Below are positions 26,167 through 34,093 of a stretch of 64,000 nucleotides of DNA, one piece after another. Source of the stretch: Guyparkeria hydrothermalis (GTDB taxonomy: Bacteria > Pseudomonadota > Gammaproteobacteria > Halothiobacillales > Halothiobacillaceae); the NCBI RefSeq assembly GCF_023555375.1, contig NZ_JAJSEE010000008.1, forward strand, positions 1 through 64,000. Reading direction: 5' to 3'. Position numbers and translations under genes: made by a program. A model generated the notes under the pieces. That model saw only the letters and a program-made list of their open reading frames with translations, did not search any database and was not told the origin of the DNA. The number at the start of each line of letters is the position of its first letter. Positions within the stretch are counted from its first letter, which is position 1.

Positions 26167-26682
26167 ATGAATCGCTATCGAATCACAGGTACCGGGACGA
26201 TCGGCGCGGCCATGCTGGCCTGCCTGCTGGCCGTCCCGGTCCAGGCAGACGACGACACGCACAAGCAGATCTTCGGTTACATCGAGGACGTGCGCGTGAT
26301 GGAACTCGAGCGCAACATGCGCGGCAAACTCGACACCGGCGCGACCACCTCGTCGATCGATGCGCGCGAGATCGAGAAGTTCGAGAAGGACGGCGAGGAC
26401 TGGGTGCGCTTCACGGTGGTCAACCGTGACACCGAGGAAGATCAGCAGCTCGAGGAGCCCGTGACCCGCATCGTGCACATCAAGCGCCACGGCAAGGACT
26501 CGCAGGAGCGCTACGTGGTCGAGCTCGACCTCTGCATCGGCGATCGCCTGATCAGCGAGGAAGTCAGCCTGACCAACCGCGAAAAATGGAACTACCCACT
26601 GCTGGTCGGCCGCAACCACCTGGCCGGTCACGTGCTGGTGGACTCGGCGGTCAAGGACACCCGTGAGCCAAGCTGCGAGTGA
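26167..26682 (+). CDS. Periplasmic retropepsin-like protease (RimB/'ATP-dependent zinc protease' family)
   Basis: The 171-residue exported protein has a signal peptide ending near PVQADDD (about residue 27) and a single retropepsin-type aspartic protease domain with the catalytic motif KLDTGATTSSIDA (about residues 57-69) and the C-terminal hydrophobic-glycine LLVGRNHL. The family was first annotated as zinc protease but has an aspartyl-protease fold and probably works as a dimer. It forms a triad with the following 7TM inactive-transglutaminase and ATP-grasp genes, a known conserved association of incompletely defined function. Confidence 0.82.
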   Translation: MNRYRITGTGTIGAAMLACLLAVPVQADDDTHKQIFGYIEDVRVMELERNMRGKLDTGATTSSIDAREIEKFEKDGEDWVRFTVVNRDTEEDQQLEEPVTRIVHIKRHGKDSQERYVVELDLCIGDRLISEEVSLTNREKWNYPLLVGRNHLAGHVLVDSAVKDTREPSCE

Positions 26683-26763
26683 CCCGGACGGCGGCGGGCC
26701 CCGTCCGTCACCCGTCCACCGCTTGAACCAAGCTAACCCGCCGTCGGAGCCCTGCCCGCGATC

Positions 26764-28338
26764 ATGAGACGCCTTCACCTACTGTTCGTCGTCCTTTTGC
26801 TGACCGCTGTCGGCCTCTCGGTCGCCTGGTACAAGTACGACACGCTGGGCTTTCCCCTGACGCCGGACCGCGAGACGGAGACCTGGACGGTCGAGGCACA
26901 GATCGCGGTGGACCCGGGCACGGCCCCGGCCTCGGTCCGCTTCGCCCTGCCCAGCGACCCGCCTCACTACACCCTGCTCGACGAGGGTTTCGTCTCGCGC
27001 GGCTGGGGTCTGACCACCCAGTCGAGCGACCGGCAACGCGAGGCGGTCTGGACCAAGCGCAACCCCGAGGGCAACCAGACCCTGTACTACCAGGCAACGG
27101 TCTACCGCGACCAGGAAGAGATCCAGCCCTCGCCCTACCCCGGACCGGCCGCGCCGCCCAAGCTCGAGGAGCCCCTCAAGTCGGCCGCGGAATCCTTTGT
27201 CGAGGACATCCGTGCCGGCTCGGCGGACATCCAGACCTTCGCCACCCTGCTGGTCAAGGAGGTCAACGCCAGTCGCCCGGACGAGAACATCGCCGCGTTC
27301 CTCAAGCCGGACGCCACCGAGACCGAACGCACCCGGCTCGCGATCCGCCTGCTCGCCATCGCGCGCATCCCGGCGCGCATGTCCCATGGGGTCATGCTGA
27401 CCGACGAGGGCCGCAATCTCACGCCGACGACCTGGCTCGAAGTCCACAACTCGCGTCGCTGGGTACCGATCGACCCGCGCACCGGCACCGTCGGCTACCC
27501 ACGCCAGTTCCTGGTCTGGTGGCACGGCGACCAGCCGGCGTTGACCACCTCGGGACTCGAGGACGTGGAGCTCACCTTCGCGACCACGCGCAACCTGCGT
27601 GACGCCGTGGAGACCGCCCAGCTGCAATCGACCATTGCCGAGTCCCGGCTGATGGATTTCTCGCTGCTCGACCTGCCGATCGACGCGCAGAACACCTACC
27701 GGATCCTGCTGCTGGTACCGCTCGGCGCCCTAATTATCGTGCTGTTGCGCAACGTGATCGGCATCCGCACCTTCGGCACGTTCATGCCGGTGCTGATCGC
27801 GCTGTCCTTCCGGGAGACGCAGCTGGTCGGCGGCGTGGTGCTGTTCACGCTGATCGTCGCCCTGGGCCTGGCGATCCGTTTCTACCTCGAGCGACTCAAG
27901 CTGCTGCTGGTGCCGCGACTGGCCGCGGTGGTGATCGTGGTGATCCTGCTGATGGCGCTGATCAGCATCGTCTCGCATCGCCTGGGCCTGGACATCGGCC
28001 TGTCGGTCGGGCTGTTCCCGATGGTGATCCTGGCGATGACCATCGAGCGGGTCTCGATCGTCTGGGAGGAACACGGCCCCGGTGACGCGTTGGCGCAGGC
28101 AACCGGTTCCCTGGTGGTCGCGGCACTGGCCTACCTGGTCATGGTCAACGCCTATGTCACCCATCTGTTCTTCGTCTTCCCCGAGCTGCTGCTGGTGGTG
28201 CTCGCCTTCACCCTGCTGATCGGTCGCTACACCGGCTACCGACTCACCGAGCTGTTCCGCTTCCGCGCCTTCAAGACGCTCGCGCAGGCACGCCGCCCCG
28301 AGCCGACCGGAAACGATCGGCCGGGGGAGCCACGCTGA
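26764..28338 (+). CDS. Inactive transglutaminase fused to seven transmembrane helices (UUP1/7TM family)
   Basis: The 524-residue inner-membrane protein has an N-terminal anchor (LHLLFVVLLLTAVGLSVAWY), a periplasmic region with an inactive transglutaminase-like domain (about 150-290, IRLLAIARIPARMSHGV and TPTTWLEVHNSRRWVPIDPRTG) and seven hydrophobic helices from about residue 315 to 495. The ATP-grasp gene begins at the same base where this one ends (28338), showing tight coupling. Family context suggests that it senses or presents a peptide or amino-acid-modified envelope component. Confidence 0.85.
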   Translation: MRRLHLLFVVLLLTAVGLSVAWYKYDTLGFPLTPDRETETWTVEAQIAVDPGTAPASVRFALPSDPPHYTLLDEGFVSRGWGLTTQSSDRQREAVWTKRNPEGNQTLYYQATVYRDQEEIQPSPYPGPAAPPKLEEPLKSAAESFVEDIRAGSADIQTFATLLVKEVNASRPDENIAAFLKPDATETERTRLAIRLLAIARIPARMSHGVMLTDEGRNLTPTTWLEVHNSRRWVPIDPRTGTVGYPRQFLVWWHGDQPALTTSGLEDVELTFATTRNLRDAVETAQLQSTIAESRLMDFSLLDLPIDAQNTYRILLLVPLGALIIVLLRNVIGIRTFGTFMPVLIALSFRETQLVGGVVLFTLIVALGLAIRFYLERLKLLLVPRLAAVVIVVILLMALISIVSHRLGLDIGLSVGLFPMVILAMTIERVSIVWEEHGPGDALAQATGSLVVAALAYLVMVNAYVTHLFFVFPELLLVVLAFTLLIGRYTGYRLTELFRFRAFKTLAQARRPEPTGNDRPGEPR

Positions 28339-29318
28339 TGGCGATCGACTGGCCGATTTCCCCGCGCCGGCTCAGGGAGCTGGGGGTATTGGGCATGAAC
28401 CAGCGCAACGGCGAGTTCATCGCCCAGATGAACGAGCGCCGCTACTACCCGCTGGTCGACGACAAGCTGTTGACCAAGGAGCTGGCCGAGGAATCCGGCC
28501 TCCGGGTCCCGGCCCTCTACGGGGTGATCCGCAGCACCCACGAGATCAAGCAGCTGGCCAAGTGGGTAGGCGAGCACGAGGAGTTCGTGATCAAGCCGGC
28601 CAACGGCGCCGGCGGTGACGGCATCCTGGTGATCGACGGCAAGCAGTCGGACAAGCCGCTGGTCTACCGCAAGAGCTCGGGGCGGGCGATCGGCATCGAC
28701 GCGATCGGCCTGCACATCTCCAACATCCTGGCCGGGGCCTACAGCCTCGGCGGGCGGCCCGATGTCGCGATGATCGAGTACCGGGTCAAGTTCTCGCCGC
28801 TGTTCGAGAAGATCAGCTTCCAGGGCGTGCCGGACATCCGCACCATCGTCTACCGGGGCTACCCGCTGATGGCGATGGTGCGGCTGCCCACCACTCAGTC
28901 CGACGGCAAGGCCAACCTGCACCAGGGGGCGATCGGCGCCGGGGTGGACATGGCCGGTGGCCACACCCTCGACGGCGTTGCCCACAACCGGCGCGTCACC
29001 CACCACCCGGACACCCGCGAACCAATCAGCGGCGTGGCGATTCCCGAGTGGCAGTCACTGCTGGAAATGGCCGCCAAATGCAGTGACATGACGGGGCTTG
29101 GCTACCTGGGCGTGGACGTGGTCCTCGACCGCGAGCTGGGGCCGTTGATCCTCGAGCTAAACGCCCGTCCGGGGCTCTCCATCCAGGTTGCAAACGGCGA
29201 GGGATTGCGTCACCGTATCGAGCGCGTCGACCAGCACGTCGACCACCTCTCGCGCGATGAAACGGCGGCCGAACGGGCCGCCTGGTCGCGCGAGCACCTC
29301 GCCCCCATGAACCTGTGA
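28338..29318 (+). CDS. Alpha-L-glutamate ligase-like ATP-grasp protein (RimK-related)
   Basis: The 326-residue ATP-grasp enzyme has the nucleotide segment EFVIKPANGAGGDGILVI (about 82-99) and the metal-binding LGPLILELNARPGLSIQVAN (about 270-289). It has no membrane segment, so it acts in the cytoplasm, presumably forming an amide bond with an amino acid such as glutamate. Genomic pairing with a retropepsin and a 7TM protein is a recognised theme for amidoligases. The substrate is unknown. Its stop overlaps a GTG that is not the likely aroE start. Confidence 0.85.
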   Translation: MAIDWPISPRRLRELGVLGMNQRNGEFIAQMNERRYYPLVDDKLLTKELAEESGLRVPALYGVIRSTHEIKQLAKWVGEHEEFVIKPANGAGGDGILVIDGKQSDKPLVYRKSSGRAIGIDAIGLHISNILAGAYSLGGRPDVAMIEYRVKFSPLFEKISFQGVPDIRTIVYRGYPLMAMVRLPTTQSDGKANLHQGAIGAGVDMAGGHTLDGVAHNRRVTHHPDTREPISGVAIPEWQSLLEMAAKCSDMTGLGYLGVDVVLDRELGPLILELNARPGLSIQVANGEGLRHRIERVDQHVDHLSRDETAAERAAWSREHLAPMNL

Positions 29319-29329
29319 CCCGGACCCCA

Positions 29330-30202
29330 ATGGCCACCAACACGCCAGCGCTGTACGCCGTGATCGGCAACCCGATCGAGCATTCGCGATCCCCGCTGAT
29401 CCACCGCGCCTTCGCCCGTCAGGTTGGCATCGAGCTGACCTACGAGAAGATCTGGGCGCCGATCGACGGCTTCGAGGAGGCCGTGGCCGCCTTCATCGAG
29501 CGCGGCGGTCGCGGCATGAACGTGACCGTGCCGTTCAAGCTGGAGGCCTTCGACCTGGCAACGACACACAGCGAGCGCGCCCAGCGGGCCCTGGCGGCCA
29601 ACACGCTGGTTTTCCCGGAGTCCGGCGACGAGCCGATCTACGCCGACAACACCGATGGCGTCGGCCTGGTCAACGATCTCGCCTTCCATGGGGTCGAGAT
29701 CACCCGCCGTCGCCTGCTGATCCTGGGCGCCGGTGGGGCGACGCGCGGAGTGCTTGCCCCCCTCCTGCAACAAGCGCCCCAGGAGCTGGTGGTCGCCAAC
29801 CGCAACCCCGAACGGGCCTACGGCCTGGTCGAGGAATTCAGCGACGCCGCCGGCGACTGCCTGCTCTCCGGCTGTCCGCTGGCGGGCATCGAGGAATCCC
29901 GCTTCGACCTGATCATCAATGCCACACCGGCCAGCCTGACGGCGCAGCTTCCCCCGCTGCCGGACGCCCTGGTCGGCTCGGGCACCGTGACCTACGACAT
30001 GGCCTACGGCGCCAAGCCGACGGTGTTCATGGAATGGGGCGCATCGCGCGGGGGGCGTGCCCTGGACGGACTGGGCATGCTCGTCGAGCAGGCGGCCGAG
30101 AGTTTCACCCTCTGGCACGGCAAGCGCCCGGACACGGCCCCGGTGCGCGAGTTGCTGCGCGAGGCGATCCGCGCGGCCGCCGAGCGCGAGGCCGAGGACT
30201 GA
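29330..30202 (+). CDS. aroE: Shikimate dehydrogenase (NADP+)
   Basis: The 290-residue enzyme reduces 3-dehydroshikimate to shikimate. The N-terminal substrate domain has AVIGNPIEHSRSPLIHRAF, GMNVTVPFK (catalytic Lys) and YADNTDGVG. The Rossmann domain has LILGAGGATRGVLAPLL and VVANRNPERA, the NR pair selecting NADP. ATG 29330 is preferred over GTG 29315. A strong bidirectional terminator follows. It is the second shikimate-pathway gene here besides aroQ. Confidence 0.95.
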   Translation: MATNTPALYAVIGNPIEHSRSPLIHRAFARQVGIELTYEKIWAPIDGFEEAVAAFIERGGRGMNVTVPFKLEAFDLATTHSERAQRALAANTLVFPESGDEPIYADNTDGVGLVNDLAFHGVEITRRRLLILGAGGATRGVLAPLLQQAPQELVVANRNPERAYGLVEEFSDAAGDCLLSGCPLAGIEESRFDLIINATPASLTAQLPPLPDALVGSGTVTYDMAYGAKPTVFMEWGASRGGRALDGLGMLVEQAAESFTLWHGKRPDTAPVRELLREAIRAAAEREAED

Positions 30203-30253
30203 CGGACACACCATCCCAGGAAACCCCGCCGGGTTTCCCTGACCCCAACGAAA

Positions 30254-30283
30254 GAAGGCCCGCCAGATTGGCGGGCCTTCTTT
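30254..30283. terminator. Bidirectional terminator between aroE and the chemotaxis block
   Basis: GAAGGCCCGCC (30254-30264), AGATT loop, GGCGGGCCTTC (30270-30280), then TTT; AAAG on the left side gives the reverse tail. It ends aroE on the plus strand and the long flagellar/chemotaxis transcript on the minus strand. Confidence 0.88.
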
Positions 30284-30330
30284 CGTCTGTTGCCTGTCAT
30301 CCGCCGACGAGCGGAGCGACGGAGCCCGCA

Positions 30331-30765
30331 TCACGGCGAAAAGCGGCGATCCTCTTCCGGCCGATTGACCTGCATCAGCAGCCGCGCTTCGCTCTCCGAC
30401 AGGCCGAAGTCCTCGATCAGCTCGTCGACGCTTACCCGTCCCTGCGAGGCCAGTCGCAGCGCATGACCGAAGCCCGGCTGATCGTCGTCGGCCGCCACCG
30501 CATCGATGCGCGCGTTGAGCTGGGTAATCCGTTCGCCGAGTGTCTCGACGCGCTCGTCGATCTGATCGATGTGCCGACCGAAACCGGCCAGTGCCGACTC
30601 GAGACCGCGATGTTCCCGTTCGAGGCGCTCCAGCTGGGTCTGGAACCACCGCTCTCGGGTCAGCTGCGCCCGCTTGACCCCGCGATGCAGGGACAGGGTG
30701 ACCAACAGGACGATCAGGCCGAGGACCAGGGCGGCGGCTGCAAGCCAGAGGGGCGGCAGGGTCAT
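30331..30765 (-). CDS. DUF2802 membrane-anchored coiled-coil protein
   Basis: The 144-residue protein has one N-terminal membrane helix (LAAAALVLGLIVLLVTLSL), a coiled coil (about 35-95) and a C-terminal helical DUF2802 segment (HALRLASQGRVSVDELIEDFGLSESEARLLMQVNR) resembling a small DNA-binding-like or winged motif. It is the last gene of the chemotaxis operon, overlapping cheW by 4 nt, the position DUF2802 genes hold in Pseudomonas and relatives. The function is unknown. Confidence 0.82.
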   Translation of the reverse strand: MTLPPLWLAAAALVLGLIVLLVTLSLHRGVKRAQLTRERWFQTQLERLEREHRGLESALAGFGRHIDQIDERVETLGERITQLNARIDAVAADDDQPGFGHALRLASQGRVSVDELIEDFGLSESEARLLMQVNRPEEDRRFSP

Positions 30766-31265
30766 GGGGTCGAGATTTCGGAGAGACTCTTCATGTCGAC
30801 AAGGATAATCAATTTCTCGTCCTGCGGCACGATGCCCAGGATATGTCGCGCCCGGTCATCGGCGACCGCCATCATGGCCTGATCGACCACCGTCTGCGGC
30901 AGCGCGATTACCTCGGCGACACTGTCGACCACCAGGCCGACGATCTCGCCCGAGGCCACCTCGATGACCATGATCCGGCTGTTCTCGTCCCAGGCCTTTT
31001 CCTCGAGGCCGAAGAAGGTGCGGGCGTCCACCACGGTCACCACGTTGCCGCGCAGGTTGATGATGCCAATGATGGCGTCCGGGGCCCCGGGAATCGGGGT
31101 GATCTCCGCGTCGCGCAACACCTCCTGGACGTCCAGCACGTTCAGGGCGTAGGTCTCGTCATCGACGGTGAAGTTGACCCAGCGCGACAAGGGCCCCTGG
31201 TCCTGCGCCTCGAGTTCCTCGTCGTACTCTTCCGCGGTCCGGGTCTTTTCCATCGCTTGATTCAT
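30762..31265 (-). CDS. cheW: Chemotaxis adaptor CheW
   Basis: The 167-residue adaptor couples chemoreceptors to CheA. After an acidic N-terminal tail (about 1-25), the CheW SH3-like fold covers about 28-160 with WVNFTVDDETYALNVLDVQEVLR, the receptor-binding PGAPDAIIGIINLRGNVVTVVD, and GLVVDSVAEVI. The start is ATG 31265 with GAGGTG 8 nt upstream. It is near the end of the cheY-Z-A-B-parC-parP-cheW operon. Confidence 0.95.
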   Translation of the reverse strand: MNQAMEKTRTAEEYDEELEAQDQGPLSRWVNFTVDDETYALNVLDVQEVLRDAEITPIPGAPDAIIGIINLRGNVVTVVDARTFFGLEEKAWDENSRIMVIEVASGEIVGLVVDSVAEVIALPQTVVDQAMMAVADDRARHILGIVPQDEKLIILVDMKSLSEISTP

Positions 31266-31293
31266 CTTGTGTTCACCTCTTGGGTCACCTGGA

Positions 31294-32175
31294 TCACCGA
31301 GACGCTCGCAGCGCCGCGCGTAGGCCGGTTTCGTCGAGCACGGCCACACCCATCGCCGACGCCGTGCCCGAAAGCCACGGACGGCGACCCGCTTTCTGTG
31401 ACTCGCTGCGCCACTCGACGGCCTCGTCGTCCAATGCGGGCGGCTGATCGACACGTTCACCGACCACGCCCCACAAGCCGCCCTTGCCGAGCAGGAAGAC
31501 CTCGCGCGCGGCATTGTCTCGCTCGCGCAGACCGGTAAGCGTCGCCAACGACAGGATCAGGCGCGGACGCCCGTCGACGTTCAGCGCACCGGCCACGTGG
31601 GCCGGCGCGCCCGGGACCGGATCCAGCACGGGGTCCGCGTGCCGCGAGGCCACGGCACCGGCCGGGACGGCCATGGTCATGCCACCGACGCGCAGCCAGG
31701 CCCAGCGGTCGTCCTGCACCGGCTCGGCCGGGACAGCCGTGGCTTCCGGCTCATGATCGGCGGTCGCGGGCTCGCTCGTCGTCTCCGCGGCAGCCGATTC
31801 GACGGGCGCGGACGCCTCGTCCATCGTCTCCACGGACGACTCGGCCTCCATCGGACGAGATTCGGCACCGGCGGCCTCCAGGAGGTCGGATTCGGCAACG
31901 TCGTCGAACTCGGCAGTCACGTCGCTGGCCGCGCCGGTCTCCCCCTCGTCGGCCGGCTGCTCGACGGGGGCGGCGGGCGCCGGGGTGGCGTCGGCGGCGA
32001 CCGGGGCTTCCTCCGGCACGTTGATCACCTTGAGCCCGGGCGCACGACGGGGTGCGCTGGCCTCGGGCTGGCCATCGGCCTCGGGGTCACGCAGCAGCCC
32101 GTCGAGGTAGGCCGTGATCGCGGCGTCCTGATCGACGATCGACTGCCGGCTGTCATGCTGCTTTTCGGCGGCCAT
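31294..32175 (-). CDS. parP: CheW-domain protein, probable ParP
   Basis: The 293-residue protein has an N-terminal Ala/Glu/Pro-rich disordered stretch (about 35-150) and a C-terminal degenerate CheW-like domain (about 153-290, WAWLRVGGMTMAVPAGAVASRHADP then VAGALNVDGRPRLILSLATL). In Vibrio and Pseudomonas, ParP has this build; its CheW-like domain enters the chemosensory array and its flexible region contacts ParC. The gene order cheB-parC-parP-cheW is the same here. The start overlaps the parC stop by one base. Confidence 0.82.
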   Translation of the reverse strand: MAAEKQHDSRQSIVDQDAAITAYLDGLLRDPEADGQPEASAPRRAPGLKVINVPEEAPVAADATPAPAAPVEQPADEGETGAASDVTAEFDDVAESDLLEAAGAESRPMEAESSVETMDEASAPVESAAAETTSEPATADHEPEATAVPAEPVQDDRWAWLRVGGMTMAVPAGAVASRHADPVLDPVPGAPAHVAGALNVDGRPRLILSLATLTGLRERDNAAREVFLLGKGGLWGVVGERVDQPPALDDEAVEWRSESQKAGRRPWLSGTASAMGVAVLDETGLRAALRASR

Positions 32176-33011
32176 CAGCGGGACTCCTGCAGACGGGCAC
32201 CGCTGGCACCCAGCTCGGCGGCGGGCGCCATCGCCTGCCCCCCGACGTGGGTTTCCAGCCAGTGGAGAAACTGCTTGTACGCCTCGCTGCCGCGGGCGTC
32301 CGGTTGGATCATCGGCAAGGGCTTGCCCTGGCGACTCGCCTCGCGGAACTGGGTGTCGATCGGGATGACGTCGGTCCAGACGTCGTCGTGATAGCGATCG
32401 TGCAGGATGCGCAGCGTGTCGTGGGAGGCCCGCGTACGACGGTCGAACATGGTCGGCAGGATCACGTACTCGAGTCGCTGCCGGCGCGAGCGCTGCACCA
32501 TCGCCAAGGTCCGCAGCATCCGCTCGAGGCCCTTGAGCGCGAGGAATTCGGTCTGCACCGGCACGATCAGGAACTCGGCCAGCGCCAGGGCATTGACCAT
32601 GGTCACGCCCAGGATCGGCGGGCAGTCGATCAGGACGTAGTCATAGTCGTCGCGGATGCGGTCGATCGAGCGCTTGAGCACCAGCCCCATGCCGTCACGC
32701 ATGCCGAGCTGACGGTCGAGCGTGGCGAGCGCCGTGGAGGCCGGCATCAGGCTGATGCCGTCGAACGCGGTGGGGTGCACCACGCGGGCCGGGTCGAGCG
32801 GCTGGCCCTCGGCGGCCGACTTGAACAGCGAGTAGACACTCGCGCCCGGGGCCTCGGGTTCCATGCCGAAGTAGACGGTCATGGAACCGTGCGGGTCGAG
32901 GTCGACCAGCAGCACCCGCTTGCCTTCGCGGGCGAGATGCCCGGCCAGGCTGACGCTGGTGGTGGTCTTGCCCACCCCGCCCTTCTGATTCGCTACGGCC
33001 CAGATCTTCAT
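32175..33011 (-). CDS. parC: ParA-family ATPase, probable ParC of the polar chemotaxis array
   Basis: The 278-residue deviant-Walker P-loop ATPase has KIWAVANQKGGVGKTTTSVSLAG (about 2-24), DLDPHGS and YDYVLIDCPPILGVTMVNAL. The type is ParA/MinD. Placement between cheB and parP identifies it with ParC, which positions chemotaxis arrays at the cell pole and ensures inheritance at division, rather than with plasmid or chromosome ParA. Its start overlaps the cheB stop by 4 nt. Confidence 0.87.
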   Translation of the reverse strand: MKIWAVANQKGGVGKTTTSVSLAGHLAREGKRVLLVDLDPHGSMTVYFGMEPEAPGASVYSLFKSAAEGQPLDPARVVHPTAFDGISLMPASTALATLDRQLGMRDGMGLVLKRSIDRIRDDYDYVLIDCPPILGVTMVNALALAEFLIVPVQTEFLALKGLERMLRTLAMVQRSRRQRLEYVILPTMFDRRTRASHDTLRILHDRYHDDVWTDVIPIDTQFREASRQGKPLPMIQPDARGSEAYKQFLHWLETHVGGQAMAPAAELGASGARLQESR

Positions 33012-34090
33012 CGCAATGCCCCTCCGATCGCCGCGCCGATCTGCCCCAGGGGCAGGATCGACTCGGCCAGGTTTGCCTTGGCCACGGCCGCCGGCATCCC
33101 GTAGATGACGCTGGTCGCCTGATCCTGCGCCCAGACATGACCGCGCGCCGCAGTGACCTGACGCGCCCCTTCGGCGCCGTCGTCCCCCATGCCGGTCAGC
33201 ACCACCGCCAGCAGGTCGTCCCCGGCCACGCGCGCGGCCGAGGAAAACGCCAGGCTGACGCTCGGCCGGTAGTGTTCATCGGCAACCGGGGCGCGCAGGT
33301 TGAGCTTGTAGGCACCGTGCCGTCCGGCGAGCTCGCCGTGCTTGCCACCCGGGATGACGTAGGCGGTGCCCGGGCGGAGCACCTCGCCGTCGGAGGCCTC
33401 GATCACGCGGATCGGCATGGAGTCGTTCAGCCGCTGGGCGAACGGGCCGGTGAAGGCGCCGGGCATGTGCTGGGCGATCACGATCGGCACCGGAAAGTCC
33501 GTGGGCAGCTTGCCGAGCACGGCCGGCACGGCGGCCGGGCCACCGGTCGATGCACCGATCACGACCAGGCCCTGGCGGCTGAGAAAGCCGCTGGGCGCAC
33601 TTCGCCCGCCGCGTTGTCGCGGTTCGGAAGCCGCCGGAGGGGTCTCCGAACGTGCCCCGGCACCAGCCCCCCCGGAGCCGGACTCGCGCTGCGAGCGCAG
33701 CGCCAGCATACGTACCCGCGAGCACAGCCGCCGCCCGGAGCGGGCCAGCGTATCCTCCGGGTCGTCGCCGTTCTTGGGAAAAAAGTCGACCGCGCCGGCA
33801 TCCAGCGCATCGAGCGTGGCCTCGGCCCCGGCCTTGGTCAGGGCCGAGAGCATCAGGATGGGGGTCGGGCAACGATCCGTGATCCGTCGCACCGCCGAGA
33901 TGCCGTCCATGATCGGCATCTCGACGTCCATGGTGATGATGTCGGGCTTGAGTTCGCAGGCCTTGAGCACGGCCTGACGGCCGTTTGACGCCTCGCCCAC
34001 CACTTCCAGGCGCGGGTCGCTGGAGAAGACCTCACGCAGCGCACGGCGAAAGAACAGCGAGTCGTCGACGATCAGAAGGCGGATCGGCAT
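33008..34090 (-). CDS. cheB: Chemotaxis protein-glutamate methylesterase CheB
   Basis: The 360-residue two-domain enzyme demethylates and deamidates chemoreceptors. The receiver domain (about 1-120) has LLIVDDSLFFRRAL, the phosphoacceptor Asp in PDIITMDVEMPIMDG (about 56) and Lys in FFPKNG. A Gly/Ser/Ala linker follows, then the esterase domain (about 170-355) with catalytic Ser in VVIGASTGGP, His in IAQHMPGAFTGPFAQRL and Asp in VVLTGMGDDGAEG. It lies 3 nt downstream of cheA. Confidence 0.96.
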   Translation of the reverse strand: MPIRLLIVDDSLFFRRALREVFSSDPRLEVVGEASNGRQAVLKACELKPDIITMDVEMPIMDGISAVRRITDRCPTPILMLSALTKAGAEATLDALDAGAVDFFPKNGDDPEDTLARSGRRLCSRVRMLALRSQRESGSGGAGAGARSETPPAASEPRQRGGRSAPSGFLSRQGLVVIGASTGGPAAVPAVLGKLPTDFPVPIVIAQHMPGAFTGPFAQRLNDSMPIRVIEASDGEVLRPGTAYVIPGGKHGELAGRHGAYKLNLRAPVADEHYRPSVSLAFSSAARVAGDDLLAVVLTGMGDDGAEGARQVTAARGHVWAQDQATSVIYGMPAAVAKANLAESILPLGQIGAAIGGALR

Positions 34091-34093
34091 CGG

